Part shown: one piece after another, positions 53,013 to 63,811 of the stretch
Position numbering within the stretch: position 1 is the first letter of the stretch
How the letters are laid out: each line of letters begins with the position of its first letter
Assembly: GCA_964019425.1 (NCBI GenBank)
Contig: OZ025784.1
Coordinates: forward strand, 248,001-312,000
DNA length: 64,000 nt
Source of the DNA: Flectonema sp. DT1601
Lineage: Eukaryota > Euglenozoa > Diplonemea > Diplonemida > Diplonemidae
Direction: 5' to 3'
Position numbers and translations under genes: made by a program
The notes under the pieces: generated by a model
What the model was told of the DNA's origin: nothing
What the model saw: only the letters and a program-made list of their open reading frames with translations
Databases searched by the model: none

Positions 53013-56000
53013 ATGAACTCTCGATCTGCTTCGGGAAACGTGTCAATGTTGGTACCAAGTGTTGACAATAAAATAATAAAACCCAGAGTACAAGTATGTC
53101 AAGCTTGGGATCGATCGACGGAGAGCAGTTTAAACACTTCTTGTGCGACTACTATAGTCCGATTGGATGAAGAGACCTGTGGTGATGATGATGATGATGA
53201 TGAAGGTACTGATGAGCGTAAAATCAGCACTGATGGCGAGACCATTTGCGCTTTTGAAGTTTGCGTTATTCTGTGGACTTGCACGATAGTCGAAGCGATT
53301 TATACTATCGTTTCAATTTCGATGAATGACCAAGAGGATTATCACAGCGTGTTAGTAATAATATTATTATGTTGGTCAGTCTATGCGTTATACTCACAGC
53401 ATTCACAGATTGTATCAACTGGTGTGAAACTTCAAGTTTGTTCTTCATTTTGTTTCATCACAATATCAATACCTGCGTTACTGTTGTACAAACATCCGTT
53501 GCAAGCAGCACCACTACAGTTTTCATTACTCCATGCGTTGACGTATTTAAAGTCACCTCTTTATGTTCATGTTAGTTGTTTGTTTATTAGTTTAGTATCA
53601 TGGCCATTTGTAATGAGTCGTGAAGCACTGCCGGCTTTTTTATATATTGTGGGACATCAGTTGAGATTATCAGCGTGTGTTGCTCTTGATGTTAATTCTA
53701 ATTCAAAGGGAGGATTGTATTCAAGTGAATCAGTTACAGAAACAGAAAGTATAAATGAATCTCGTGATGTTTTGTATCCATGCAAAGAAGCTAAATCTCC
53801 AAGGAAATCACATCTAAGACTGCCGAAGGTGGGATCACCTGGAAAACAACAACAACGTCTCTCAAATACGAGTTTCAGTTCGTTCATTGCGAATGTCTCT
53901 AGAGACAATGGAGGAGGTAAAACTTTTACATTTCAAGGGTCGGCATTAAATTGTGATACAAGCCCTCTTGAGTCTCCGATAAGCATCAGAAGTTCCTACT
54001 CTGCTTCAGAATCTTTCAGAAGATCTCCAATAAACGATTTATTAATAAGAAATTTATCACCTGAACTTTGCAATAATTTATTATTGTTATTCACTAGGAT
54101 TGGTATGACTATATATATTTTTAATCCTTTAAAGACTACCGGTTTTCTCAGATAGAATTCCAGCAGACAAAGAAAAGTAAAAGAACTGTACTAGCATGTG
54201 GTTTCTTCCCGGCATCTTCGCTTCGGCGAAAAAACAAAAAAAAAACAAAAAAAACAGGAGCTGAGCTAGATCCTGAAGTAATATTCGACATCGTACACAA
54301 AGAGATGACGACTTTAATTGGAAGTAAAGTAAGACTTGTTCAGACGACTTGCAATGACAGTCAAGAAAATTGCAATCAGACGAGAATCAGACTTCCAATA
54401 CACGATGCTAATTATGTCCTTCAGGGTTTTGTTGAGACTTTCAGAGATGAGGAAATATCGTTGACGGAAGTTGAGAAATCAGTTCTTGGAATAGCTGGAT
54501 GGCAGGGATTGCGAACTATTGAAAACGCATCGTTGTTGTGTGAGATGAAAGCACATCGAATATTACTGGCGGCGACATCAGAAATATGTGATGCGCAGTT
54601 AGAAATGTCAGATATGATGCATCAGTTGATGACTAAAGCTCGTTCTGTTTTAACAACAGAACGAGCGACAGTGTACCTCCTCGATCATGATCGTAATGAG
54701 TTGTGGTCAACTCTTATCGATAGTCAAACAGCGATGGAACTCGGAAAAAAAGTATGCGAATCTATCATAAGAACACCTGTTGGAGTCGGTCTCGCTGGAC
54801 AAGTTGCCAAAACAGGTCAAGTCCTCAACGTTGGTGACTGTCAGAAGTGTGACTTATTCAACAACTCATGGGACAAGCTGACAGGTTTCGAAACTAAAAA
54901 CACACTTTGTGTACCCATCAGGTCCAGTACAAGGATACTTGGGGTCTTACAGTTTATAAATAAGGTAAACGGTAACACATTTACTCAAAAAGATGAACAA
55001 TTAGCAATGAGTTTTTCGAGAATTGCTGCAGTTGGAATGCAAAATATATTATTTGTTGAAGAACAAAATGATAATAAAGAATTAACGAAAAAAACAGAAG
55101 CAGCGCAGCAAGCTGATGAAGCAAAATCAAACTTTTTAATGGCGATGTCTCACGAGATAAGAACTCCTTTAGGTGGTGTCATTGGGATGACTGAACTTTT
55201 AAGCAGAACAAAACTAAGTGACGAACAAGTGGAACTAACTTCGATAATAAACAACTGCGCAGAAGCACTGATGACAATAATCAACGACGTCCTTGATATA
55301 GGTAAGATTGAAGCTGGGAAACTTGACTTGGAAAAAATTAAATTCGAGCTTCCAAAAGTAGTTGAAGATGCTTGCACTGTACTGAGCAGTAAAGCTGTTG
55401 AAAAGAACATCAGTATTGTGGTTGACATCTCTCCAGATGTTTGTATTTCTCTGGCTGGAGATCCTTACAGATTACATCAAATTATATTAAATTTAGTATC
55501 AAATGCTGTGAAATTCACTCCAAAAGGAGGCACTGTCACTGTTGCAATCACCGTCTTGGAAACATCATCAAAAAAACAAATATTGAGAGCGGATGTTTTC
55601 GATACCGGAATTGGTATTTCTCAGGAAAAGATTAAAACTTTGTTTCAACCATTCGTGCAAGAAGACACCGGAACAACCAGACAGTATGGAGGATCTGGTT
55701 TAGGTCTTAGCATATGTAAACACTTAACTTCTCTGATGAATGGAGAGATTTGGGTGACGTCATCAAAAGGTCACGGATCAGTATTTTCGTTCACTGCTGA
55801 GTTTTGGTTGCTTGAAGAAAATCAAAACTGGACACTTCGACAAGAGCTACTCAGATTGAGGGGAGTATCACCCCGGAATAGTTATTTAGCGATTAGTAAT
55901 CCTCGTCAATTGTCAGTTTTGAAAGCGATATTTGAAATCGGTGGATGTTTTGTTAAAATTGTAAAGTCCAGGAGTCAACTTCTATCAATCCTAGAAAGTG

Positions 56001-56707
56001 ACGAGGACTGTTCTATTTTGATTGATGATTGGTTTGACAATATTAGCTACTTAGACTTTGAATCAGCTTCTGATACAACACTTTCAAATTGTTGCGTCAT
56101 CGCTCCAGTTAGAAGTGAATGGAGGAATATCGTTAGTCACACTATCTCGTGTCCAGTTAGAGTTTCTTCTGTTTGGAATTTCATTCACGATACTGCTTTT
56201 AAAACTGCTTCTCGACCGTCCAGCTGTGGAATGTCGTCGAAGAATTCATCTTTCCCTTTACACTACAACATACTCGTGGCGGAGGATAATATAACAAATC
56301 AAAAGCTAATAACAAAACAATTAGAGTGCTATGGAATATTTCCTACAATATGTTGTAATGGAAGGATGGCAGTTGAGAAGATAAAAGAAGAGTACCACCC
56401 AATTATATTAATGGATTGCCACATGCCTGTAATGGACGGATACGATGCGACTCGTGAGATTCGTTCCCTTGAGAAGAATGGTCATTTCAACCATCCTCCG
56501 ATTGTCATTGTTGCTCTTACAGCTGACGCTCTGCCAAATACCCGAGAGAGTTGTATTGCTGCTGGGATGGATGATTACATGACGAAACCATTCAGAAGGC
56601 GAACCCTTTCATCATTTCTATCAAAGTACGCTCATCTACTATCAGGAGATTCTAGTGTTCCTCTCACCCGACAGTACGGAAGCTTCAAAAGTTTGAAATC
56701 ACAGTGA
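53013..56707 (+). CDS. Membrane hybrid histidine kinase (GAF-GAF-HisKA-HATPase-REC), two exons
   Basis: Exons 53013-54102 and 54258-56707 join in phase 1 (ATT G|GA GCT), giving 1179 aa and the smooth reading LLLLFTRIG-AELDPEVIFDIVH. Order: acidic cytosolic N-terminus; five or six membrane helices (about 80-222); Ser-rich linker; a GAF-like domain (about 358-475); a second, clearer GAF (about 480-630); HisKA with the phospho-acceptor H662 in SHEIRTPLGG; HATPase with N box (about 768-785), DTGIGIS (812) and GGSGLGLS (841); a degenerate receiver-like stretch (about 900-1010); and a full receiver (about 1033-1155) with AEDN, phospho-acceptor D1083 in LMDCHMPVMDGY, the conserved Thr in ALTAD and KPF. 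It should autophosphorylate on His in response to a membrane or ligand signal and pass phosphate to Asp, then to a phosphotransfer protein encoded elsewhere. A start at 54305 would cut the first GAF and lose the membrane part. Confidence 0.93.
54103..54257 (+). other. Intron of the hybrid histidine kinase gene (155 bp)
   Basis: Donor GTATGACT, acceptor ACAAAAAAAACAG, phase 1. Without splicing the first frame ends after 17 further codons and the second has no start in the correct place. The acceptor is purine-rich, with no pyrimidine tract in the last 25 nt. Confidence 0.88.
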
Positions 56708-56957
56708 TGAGTTAGCTGGTTGAACGTTTTTGTTATTGTACATCGTTACAGCTGCTTTACTTCCCTTTTCAGGGGTCGCAGCTTATTTCTAATTCTGCAG
56801 TTTACACTTCTTCCTAATATCAACTGCATATGCCAATTTTTAGCCTATTTTCCCTCTCTTTTTGTGTCCATTTACACAAGTTGTGATTGTGATTTTGACA
56901 GGTGTTTGTTACCAACTTTCACTGTTTTTGTTATTTCACAACAGACACATTGAGAAG
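56708..56957. other. Short intergenic spacer
   Basis: T-rich spacer ending in GTTATTTCACAACAG, 13 nt before the chosen ATG of the next gene. A longer frame starting at 56862 would read through this acceptor and is not used. Confidence 0.55.
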
Positions 56958-57962
56958 ATGTCAGTGATGTCCTTAGCAAGAGAAAAGGCAGCCCGCCGTC
57001 TGTGTGAAAAGTGTGGAGAATCTCTTCGTGAGTGCAAAACAACAAAAACTGCTGAAGAACAATCAGCAGGTAAGATACTGAGAGAATTAGCACCTAAATT
57101 AGACTACAGTCATCATAAAGGTCAAGGTGGGAGGATTGGCGTAATTGGTGGCTCTGAACTGTACACAGGAGCCCCATACTACGCTGCGATGACCACAATG
57201 AAGGCAGGTGGTGAATTGGCTTACATATTTTCTGCCAAGGAAGCCTGCCAACCCATTAAGGCTTACTCTCCTGACTTGATAGTTATCCCGTGGTACGAAA
57301 CAAATAAAATAAATGAAATGAGAGAAGAAATTACCAATAGTTTCTTGAAGCAGTCTTCTGTTTTGCACAGCTGCTTGATAGGACCTGGTTTGGGGACCGA
57401 TGAGCGCCTTTTGCCAATTGTAAAGGATATTTTTGAAGACCAAAAAATGAACAATTTCCCTTGGATACTCGATGCGGATGCGTTGAGGTTGTTTCCATTT
57501 GAATTACTTCAAACCTTGAGCAAATCTAGAGTTGTTGTTCTTACTCCAAATGTCAGGGAATTAGTTATTTTGTTTGAAAAGTGCGGTCCTCTTGAGCAAC
57601 AAGATCCGTCAAACAGCGACTTGGCCGATCACATTGCAAAGTCGCTAAACTGCTTTGTTGTACTGAAAGGCAAGTTTGATTACATCACAAGTGGATCTTC
57701 TTCCCTTTGCTGCTCTGCCCTCGGTTCTCCAAAACGTGTGGGAGGCCTGGGGGATGTGCTAGCTGGGACACTTTCACTTTTATTGGCTTGGTCTCAGGTT
57801 AAGGGAGGGAAGGAAGACTTCCTGAAGGTTCTTCATTCAGGTTGTGTTTTGGTGCGTGTTGCGTCACGTTTGACCTTCGAGCAACATTCCAGAGCCATGA
57901 CTGCTGCTGATGTGCTGCAACATGTGGGTCCAGCATTTGAATATCTGACTTGCAAATTATGA
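56958..57962 (+). CDS. ATP-dependent (S)-NAD(P)H-hydrate dehydratase
   Basis: 334 aa, ribokinase-like fold. The enzyme repairs hydrated NADH and NADPH (NADHX/NADPHX), using a nucleoside triphosphate to remove the water. Visible motifs: HKGQGGRIGVIGGSELYTGA (53-72), IGPGLG (141-146), DADALRLFP (172-180), LTPNVREL (195-202), LKGKFDYI (236-243), and RVGGLGDVLAGTLS (260-273) with the catalytic Asp at 266, then RAMTAADVLQHVGPAF near the end. These match eukaryotic family members; GGLGD replaces the commoner GGQGD. I chose the ATG at 56958 because it follows the acceptor CACAACAG and drops an unrelated hydrophobic stretch. The N-terminus has Cys pairs (RRLCEKCGESLREC) not usual in the family. No epimerase domain is fused. 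Confidence 0.93.
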   Translation: MSVMSLAREKAARRLCEKCGESLRECKTTKTAEEQSAGKILRELAPKLDYSHHKGQGGRIGVIGGSELYTGAPYYAAMTTMKAGGELAYIFSAKEACQPIKAYSPDLIVIPWYETNKINEMREEITNSFLKQSSVLHSCLIGPGLGTDERLLPIVKDIFEDQKMNNFPWILDADALRLFPFELLQTLSKSRVVVLTPNVRELVILFEKCGPLEQQDPSNSDLADHIAKSLNCFVVLKGKFDYITSGSSSLCCSALGSPKRVGGLGDVLAGTLSLLLAWSQVKGGKEDFLKVLHSGCVLVRVASRLTFEQHSRAMTAADVLQHVGPAFEYLTCKL

Positions 57963-58477
57963 ACATGGCATTTTTGGGTTAAAAACGTCAAAACCGATTT
58001 AGTTCGATTCCGGGTCGCGTCATTTTTCCCGCCTGTGGCTGGATGACGATCCAGGTGTTGAAAAAATGCTATAATATCAGCCGGAGTGTGTCAGCTGCAC
58101 TCTGACATCCCCAGCTTTGGGGGGGCCAGTAGTTGTGTGGAATGGGGAAGGTTGTCTGGGTATCGGTCGCTTGTGTCCGGTGTGCAGATGTCCTGTCCTG
58201 GTTAGTCTGGTGTGCCCATTGGCTCTTCGGCGCAAGCTGTTGAGAAAAGGGGCTCAAAGAGGGGCGAACCGGGCCAGGCTGGCCACAGAGCAGCTCATAG
58301 TCCCCGCAACAGACAGTTCCAGGAAGGCAGGACTGAGCATCGGCTCAAGTACCGCCAGACAGGGTCCTCGAACCGCACAACCCATTTTTTCCTTATTAAC
58401 AACCCATTTTGTCTTTGGACGTTTCTTTAGATGGAGCAGTTTTTACCTTTCCTTCCGTTTACAGTAGAAAATTGTAA
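57963..58477. other. Intergenic spacer, G/C-richer middle
   Basis: About 58080-58400 is of balanced to high G/C content, unlike other spacers, and includes a GGGGGGG run. Two overlapping frames (58117-58467 and 58212-58430) have no recognisable content and I do not call them. It may be a gene or transposon relic, or a long 5' exon. It ends in the acceptor CCTTCCGTTTACAG, 13-14 nt before the next ATG. Confidence 0.45.
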
Positions 58478-58891
58478 ATGCACACTCATCAATTAGAGAG
58501 GCAAAGTCAGTATGAACGACTACTGAGTACGGATGTGTCGGTGAATGATTGGGCAGCAGTTAAAATGTTGATGGCGGAAGCACGAAGGATTGAAAGGGGA
58601 GCTGCTACAACCGGGTATGAATTGCAGCAAACTGATATGAAATGGAGGCATCTTCTTCAACAGGTGACCATGGCACTTAGTGAGGGTCTTTCTCCAGCAG
58701 CAGTGAGAGCAAGCATAGCATCAAAGTACCCATTTCACGGTCTACTGACAACAAGCGGATTCAATAGGAGGAGGAGTGAAATGGAAGAAGTTCTGGCTAA
58801 CCTTGAAAGTCAAAAAGTACTCTTCGTCCCGGAAGCATCTCACACTTCAGACACAACAAGCCAAAGCAGTGACGACAACGACCTTCGATGA
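58478..58891 (+). CDS. Small helical protein of unknown function
   Basis: 137 aa. It begins MHTHQLERQSQY, right after a strong pyrimidine-rich acceptor, which supports the start. Mostly helical, charged and soluble, with regular spacing of hydrophobic residues from about 15 to 115. The tail (about 118-137) is Ser/Thr/Asp-rich and disordered. No signal peptide, membrane segment or known motif. It sits in the unidirectional gene series between NAD(P)HX dehydratase and the RFC subunit, with no evident functional link. Confidence 0.65.
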   Translation: MHTHQLERQSQYERLLSTDVSVNDWAAVKMLMAEARRIERGAATTGYELQQTDMKWRHLLQQVTMALSEGLSPAAVRASIASKYPFHGLLTTSGFNRRRSEMEEVLANLESQKVLFVPEASHTSDTTSQSSDDNDLR

Positions 58892-59553
58892 TAACACCAA
58901 TCAGTAATGGGTTAACAATCGTTATATATTATTAGCTGAAGTAGAATGAATACGAATACTTTAAACTCCTTCCAACTACCCTTTTCTTTTATTAAAAAAG
59001 GTATGTTCATCTTATCTATGGAGCAGTATATGACTCCACAGTCTGATGACAGTTCGTAGTTGTAGGAATCGTGAAAATTGGGAAGTTTTTTCTTATTCGA
59101 TCCGACACGCTGAATCTCCGTTGGTTTTTTAGAGGGAATCACGAACCGTAGTGAAAGAATCTTTTCAGGGGCATTTCGAGATTGGGTTTTCTATGTGACT
59201 GACTGCCTATGAATTAATTCACGAATAGCTTTTTTTTTATTCCAACACGTTTAGTGTCCTTTTTGACTCATTTTTCCCCGATAGGGGAAAAAAAACAAAC
59301 AAACATAACACCTATTCCCCCCCTAACACTATGTTTTTTTTTTGTTTTTTGTGTTTTGTTTTTCTTTTCAAAATTTTTTGTTTTTTTTTTTATCTAGCCC
59401 TTAAAAAAAAAAAAAAAAGAAAAAAGAAAAATAGAGCGGTAACAGCCTTACCAAAAAAGAAAGTTGTCAATTGTGCCTAGCCTTGATGATAATAATTGTG
59501 TCTTTTTTTTTTTTTTTTTTTTTTTTTAAATAATTTTTTTTAATTTAGCTTAT

Positions 59554-59614
59554 ATTAACAGCACACGTAAACCTTCTTTTGTCAATTAAGTTAGTTCACG
59601 ATTTTCATACGCAA
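59554..59614 (+). repeat. Dispersed conserved intergenic sequence, copy 2
   Basis: Partner of 31594-31660 (shared CAGCACACRTAAACCTYCTTT and RGTTCACGRTTT blocks). A third, shorter trace (GGCAGCACAC) is near 62313, just before the RFC gene. Confidence 0.5.
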
Positions 59615-61166
59615 AAAAAAAAAATCTCAGCAAGTGTTTTCTATTTTTCGTATTGTTTTTAAGTTAAAGAATGGATCTTTTTCTTTTATTGTTTATATGT
59701 ACCTACTAGTCGGTCTGATTTTTGAAAGAAAAATAAATTAGAGTCCTAACAGCAGCCGTCTGCTGTAAAAAATAATTTTTATTTATTCCTTCTACAACTG
59801 ATTAATGCGGTATCAAAGTAGTTGGGGGATGGGTTCCCCTCCTCTGACGATACTTTCGGGATGCGCAAAAGTACAAACAACGTTAGTTTTTTAATAAAAA
59901 CCAACCTAACAATCATTTTTTTTTTTTTTTTCCCCCTTTTCCCCTAATGTTCCCCTCCTTCAACGTTATATTTGACGCACGGTGGTTGCGCATGAACGGG
60001 GAAAAAAAAAAAAAAAAAAAAAGTTTTCGGTAATTAAATAAAACATAATATTTAGAACAACTTTTTTTTTTTTTTTTTTTTTTTTGTATTTTAAAGTTGT
60101 TGTTTGGTTTCGTCACTTTCTTCTATTCTATCAAATTCCTTTCCTCTATTCTATCAAATTCCTTTTTTTTTTTTTTTCCCCCATACCCTCAATCAAGATT
60201 CTTCGCGATACGTGTCGTGTCTCATGACTGAGTAGATCTCTCCCAATACAATCGGCATAGTGGTTTTCTGATTGTGATTTAAAACAATCAGAATTACTCG
60301 ACAGGAGATTGGTGTTGTTGTCGAGTTCGGATATTCCACAAGTGTATTCGTGTTATCTGATATTAATCTTTAAAGTTAGACTTCCCCCCTTTCTTATATT
60401 GGCAGTCAATTTCAGCACTTTTCTCGCTGTCTGTCTGTCTCAGGTTGCACAGCAGTCGCATGTTATTATTACCTGAATTATTTATATATATTTTTTTTAT
60501 TTTATTTTAAAAGAATCGCTCAGGTGCGATTGTGGGATCGAAGTATCCACAGGGATGTACTTTCACAGGGATGGTGATGTTTAAAAGGACCTCATTGTTG
60601 ATAATCCTCCTGTTTTCAGTCGTCTAAACATTCCAGACGACGATAATATTGATGGCTGTCAACAGAGAGCTCTCAAAGTTAGTACTTTCCCACAAAATCA
60701 GTCACACAAACATGTGATGTCAACCCTCCTGATTTTTAGACAGAAAAAATAGATCGAGGTGATGCGGTGAATTTAAATTGTTCCAGGTTATTCTACGTCT
60801 GTGAGAGTCTCACGGTTGCTGGTAGCGATATAACTGTTACCCTAACTGTGAGCTTTTCCTGGCTTTTGGCTTCCTTAGGCTTCGTAAATAAATAAATTCT
60901 GCTTCAATCGATCTGTTTTTTTTACTATTTTTTTTTTTTTTTTTTTGAAAATTTTGATTCAGAAGTTGGGTCGCAACCTTTTTTTTTTTTTTTTTTGATA
61001 TATTTTTGTTTTTTTGTTTGTGTTTTGGTTTTTTTTTTTATTCTCGTCACTTAAATCAGGTCCTTTTGTTCCCTTTTTTTTTTCCCTTTTCAATTTGTTA
61101 ACTTCGGGAATCCAATCAAATAGACGCTGACTCTTCCCGATGGCTAAAATATTTGTGAAATGCAAC

Positions 61167-61237
61167 TGTTAAAACCATCGTTATGTTAACGCGATGCAAA
61201 ACAGTTGTATTTTACAAATTTAAGCATTCAATCCCCC
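61167..61237 (+). ncRNA. Candidate structured RNA element, copy 2
   Basis: Partner of 39975-40044. The differences are five transitions and one A indel in about 70 nt, far fewer than in the surrounding spacer, which does not align. The arms ATCGT/GCGAT and TTGTA/TACAA can pair. CCGATGGCTAAA occurs on both sides of it (61135 and 61237). Confidence 0.45.
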
Positions 61238-62381
61238 CGATGGCTAAAAAAAACTTAGATTGCAGTAATTTCCTAATTTTTTTCGATTCACTGAGAAGCA
61301 TCGACGTGGGATGGACAACCCAGACGCTGTACTTTTTTTTTGTTTTACGTTAAAACTTCCTCCCTCTCAGTTTACTACTTATAATTCAGTCTTAGATACG
61401 CATCATTGATAATTTAGTTTTGTAACTTATATTTCTTTTCTTTGGAGGCCTGTGATAAGAACTGTAACGGAGATAGTTAGCTCAGTACGTGCTTTAGCCT
61501 TTGGCTTGTGGGGTGATCATTTATTTTTTCTTCAGGTCAGTTTGTGTCTCTTCCCATCAGTAAGCTCTCTCTGTGAGTTTTCTGGTATTTTAGTTTCCCT
61601 TGATTTCGATAATAAATATTACCCAGCATGATGTTGACAGTCGATTGAGAGGGTTCTGTTTGTGTAATTGTTTTTTTCGGTGGCTTATGAAATGCTGGGT
61701 ACCCAGTTGTCGTTAGTATTTTACATCGATCAAATTAATCCCCACAAAAAAATGAGTGACTTTTTGTTCTTCTTTGTGTCGTACTTCACACTGAGACGTG
61801 ACAAGTTGCTGTCGCGGACCAGTTCTTCATTCGAGTTCTGTGTTTTGAACGAAAGTTTAGAAAAAAAGAAGAAAAGTTTTTTTTAAAGGAGAAAAATAAC
61901 AAAAACGAAAGTACAAGTCCCTACTATTGGTTTGGTTTGTGGATGACTTGTCTCTGAAACTGAATCCACGACACCGGGTAAAAACTCTTTCGTTTAACTT
62001 GTGTACGAGTATCTTCTTAAAAACCGTCATCACATATTTTTCTCCGTGTCATCAGAACTTTCAGAAGTAACTTTAATTATTGTTGCCATCCCTGCCTTTC
62101 TGGAACTTTGCTTTTGGCAAACAACGTATTAATTTTTATTAGCGGGTTGGCAAATTCCCTTTTTTTTTTTTGTGGAGTTTTTTTCCTGTTCATTTTTCAG
62201 GTTCATCGTTTATCATGTTTGGTAGTTTACGGTTGTGTGAATTATATTATTATTTTTTATTAAACAAACCAGGATGACTAAGAGAAAACAAGAGAAAGAA
62301 GGGAATTCTTTGACGGCAGCACACTAATTTAAAATTTCTAATATTTCAAAAAACAGGGTATTTTAAAAAAAAACGACGACG

Positions 62382-63416
62382 ATGACTGCTGCGGACACCC
62401 TCCCTTGGGTTGAGAAGTACCGCCCGAGTACAGTTGAAGAAGTTTTGTCTCATGGAGATATAATTATGACGTTGACGAAGCTTGCTGATGGAAACAAATT
62501 ACCGCATTTGTTGCTTTATGGACCAGCTGGGACTGGAAAGACATCGACAGTGATGGCAGTCGCAAAAAGAATATATGGAGATCAAATCAAAAGTAATATC
62601 CTTGAACTCAACGCTTCCGATGACAGAGGTATCGACGTCGTCAGACATCAAATAAAAGATTTCGCATCAACTAAACAATTGTTTGGAAATTCACATAATT
62701 ACAAATTAGTTGTTTTAGATGAAGCTGATCAAATGACTAACGAAGCGCAAGCAGCCTTGAGACGTGTCATCGAACTGTACACCAGAAATGTTCGATTTTG
62801 TATAATTTGTAATTACGTTAATAAAATCTTACCGGCTATACAGTCTCGTTGTACAAGGTTTAGATTCGGTCCTTTACCAAAGAAAATGGTTGTGTCGAGA
62901 CTTCAGGAGATTGTGGAAATAGAAAAGATTCCATTTAGCACTGAAGCACTAGGGGCGGTTTATAAATTATCATCTGGGGATATGAGGAAAGGAGTTAACA
63001 TACTACAAGGAGCTTCTATGAGTATTATCGGTGATGAAGAGATTACTGCTGAAGCTGTGTATGATGCGACTGGCTCTCCGTCACCTGAAACAATGAGGAA
63101 GATTGTTGAAGTTACGATGATGTCGTCTTTGAAAGAATCACTTTTGACAATTAGAAATATATTAACAGAGAAGGGTCTCGCTCTTCAAGATGTCATTCGT
63201 GAGATCCATCCATGGATATCTAGAATGGTAATGAAAAACGATCTCAGATGCTGGGCAATCGACAAACTCTCTTCAATAGAACACGAGCTCAGCTTCTCCT
63301 GCAACGACAAACTACAGATCCTATCCCTCGTCTCAATGCTTCAGTTAGTCAGGATAAGCATCACTGAAGACAAACATATATCATCATTATGTGTCAAGGG
63401 ATACATGGAAGAGTAA
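62382..63416 (+). CDS. Replication factor C small subunit (yeast Rfc3 / human RFC5 type)
   Basis: 344 aa AAA+ protein, part of the five-subunit clamp loader that opens PCNA and places it on primed DNA in the nucleus. LPWVEKYRP (RFC box II) lies at 7-15, Walker A GPAGTGKT at 47-54, ELNASDDRGID at 75-85, Walker B LDEAD at 112-116, ALRRVIE at 125-131, the SRC motif QSRCTRFRF at 154-162, and the C-terminal collar domain from about 230. It resembles the Rfc3/RFC5 group by NYVNKILPAIQSRCTRFRFGPL and the SHGDI segment after the RFC box. The usual GPPGTGKT has Ala in place of the second Pro. No intron. The start follows an A-rich leader, ACGACGACG, directly before ATG. Confidence 0.95.
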   Translation: MTAADTLPWVEKYRPSTVEEVLSHGDIIMTLTKLADGNKLPHLLLYGPAGTGKTSTVMAVAKRIYGDQIKSNILELNASDDRGIDVVRHQIKDFASTKQLFGNSHNYKLVVLDEADQMTNEAQAALRRVIELYTRNVRFCIICNYVNKILPAIQSRCTRFRFGPLPKKMVVSRLQEIVEIEKIPFSTEALGAVYKLSSGDMRKGVNILQGASMSIIGDEEITAEAVYDATGSPSPETMRKIVEVTMMSSLKESLLTIRNILTEKGLALQDVIREIHPWISRMVMKNDLRCWAIDKLSSIEHELSFSCNDKLQILSLVSMLQLVRISITEDKHISSLCVKGYMEE

Positions 63417-63811
63417 TCAACTGTGTTCATTGTATTATGGTTATTTATTATTAAATATTTTGTGGGAAACGAGTCGGTCAGAGGCTTTTAGCCTAGGAGA
63501 CCTATTGCGGTTAACGGAACGACCTGATGCAAGAGAAGAGATCATTCTGATTGTCTTTAATTTTACTGATGTGTATTTGAACACAATTTCTTTTTTTTGG
63601 TGTCGAGACGTTCGCAATCAGTGTCCTGTTCTTCGTAACAGAGATGAATTAAATAATCATTTCTTGTGTTAACAGTTTTGTATTCTATTTTTTTTTTGTC
63701 AGAATTGAAACCTGAATAAAATGATCCTGATTCTGGATACTACGATCATCAGTTCAAATGTTTATTATTATTATTATTTTTGTTTACTTCAGGGAGGGGA
63801 ATCACAAGAAG
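63417..63811. other. Intergenic spacer
   Basis: 3' UTR with AATAAA near 63716, then a TTA repeat and the acceptor TTTGTTTACTTCAG, 18-19 nt before the final ATG. A 93-codon frame starting at 63391 overlaps the RFC stop and lacks coding character. Confidence 0.55.

Larger units (their letters stand above)
58892..62381. other. Long gene-poor spacer (3.5 kb)
   Basis: Homopolymer-rich spacer with stretches of ordinary composition near 60180-60850 and 61330-62250, where I see no coding frame. Copies of two conserved intergenic sequences lie at 59554-59614 and 61167-61237. The end has TTTCAAAAAACAG, a likely acceptor about 25 nt before the RFC start. Confidence 0.5.

Noticed and set aside
54305-56707. 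Histidine kinase as a separate soluble protein starting at 54305
   Set aside because: The frame continues upstream of that ATG to an AG, and splicing to 54102 restores a GAF domain and a membrane sensor.
57980-58035. tRNA 3' half (AGTTCGATTCCGGG followed by TTTTT)
   Set aside because: Only the B-box word fits; no 5' half is present.
58117-58467. 116-codon frame in the G/C-richer spacer
   Set aside because: It begins with a non-ATG codon region of low coding character and overlaps a second frame; no similarity recognised. Described as spacer instead.
63391-63672. 93-codon frame downstream of RFC
   Set aside because: It overlaps the end of the RFC gene in another frame and has no protein-like pattern.
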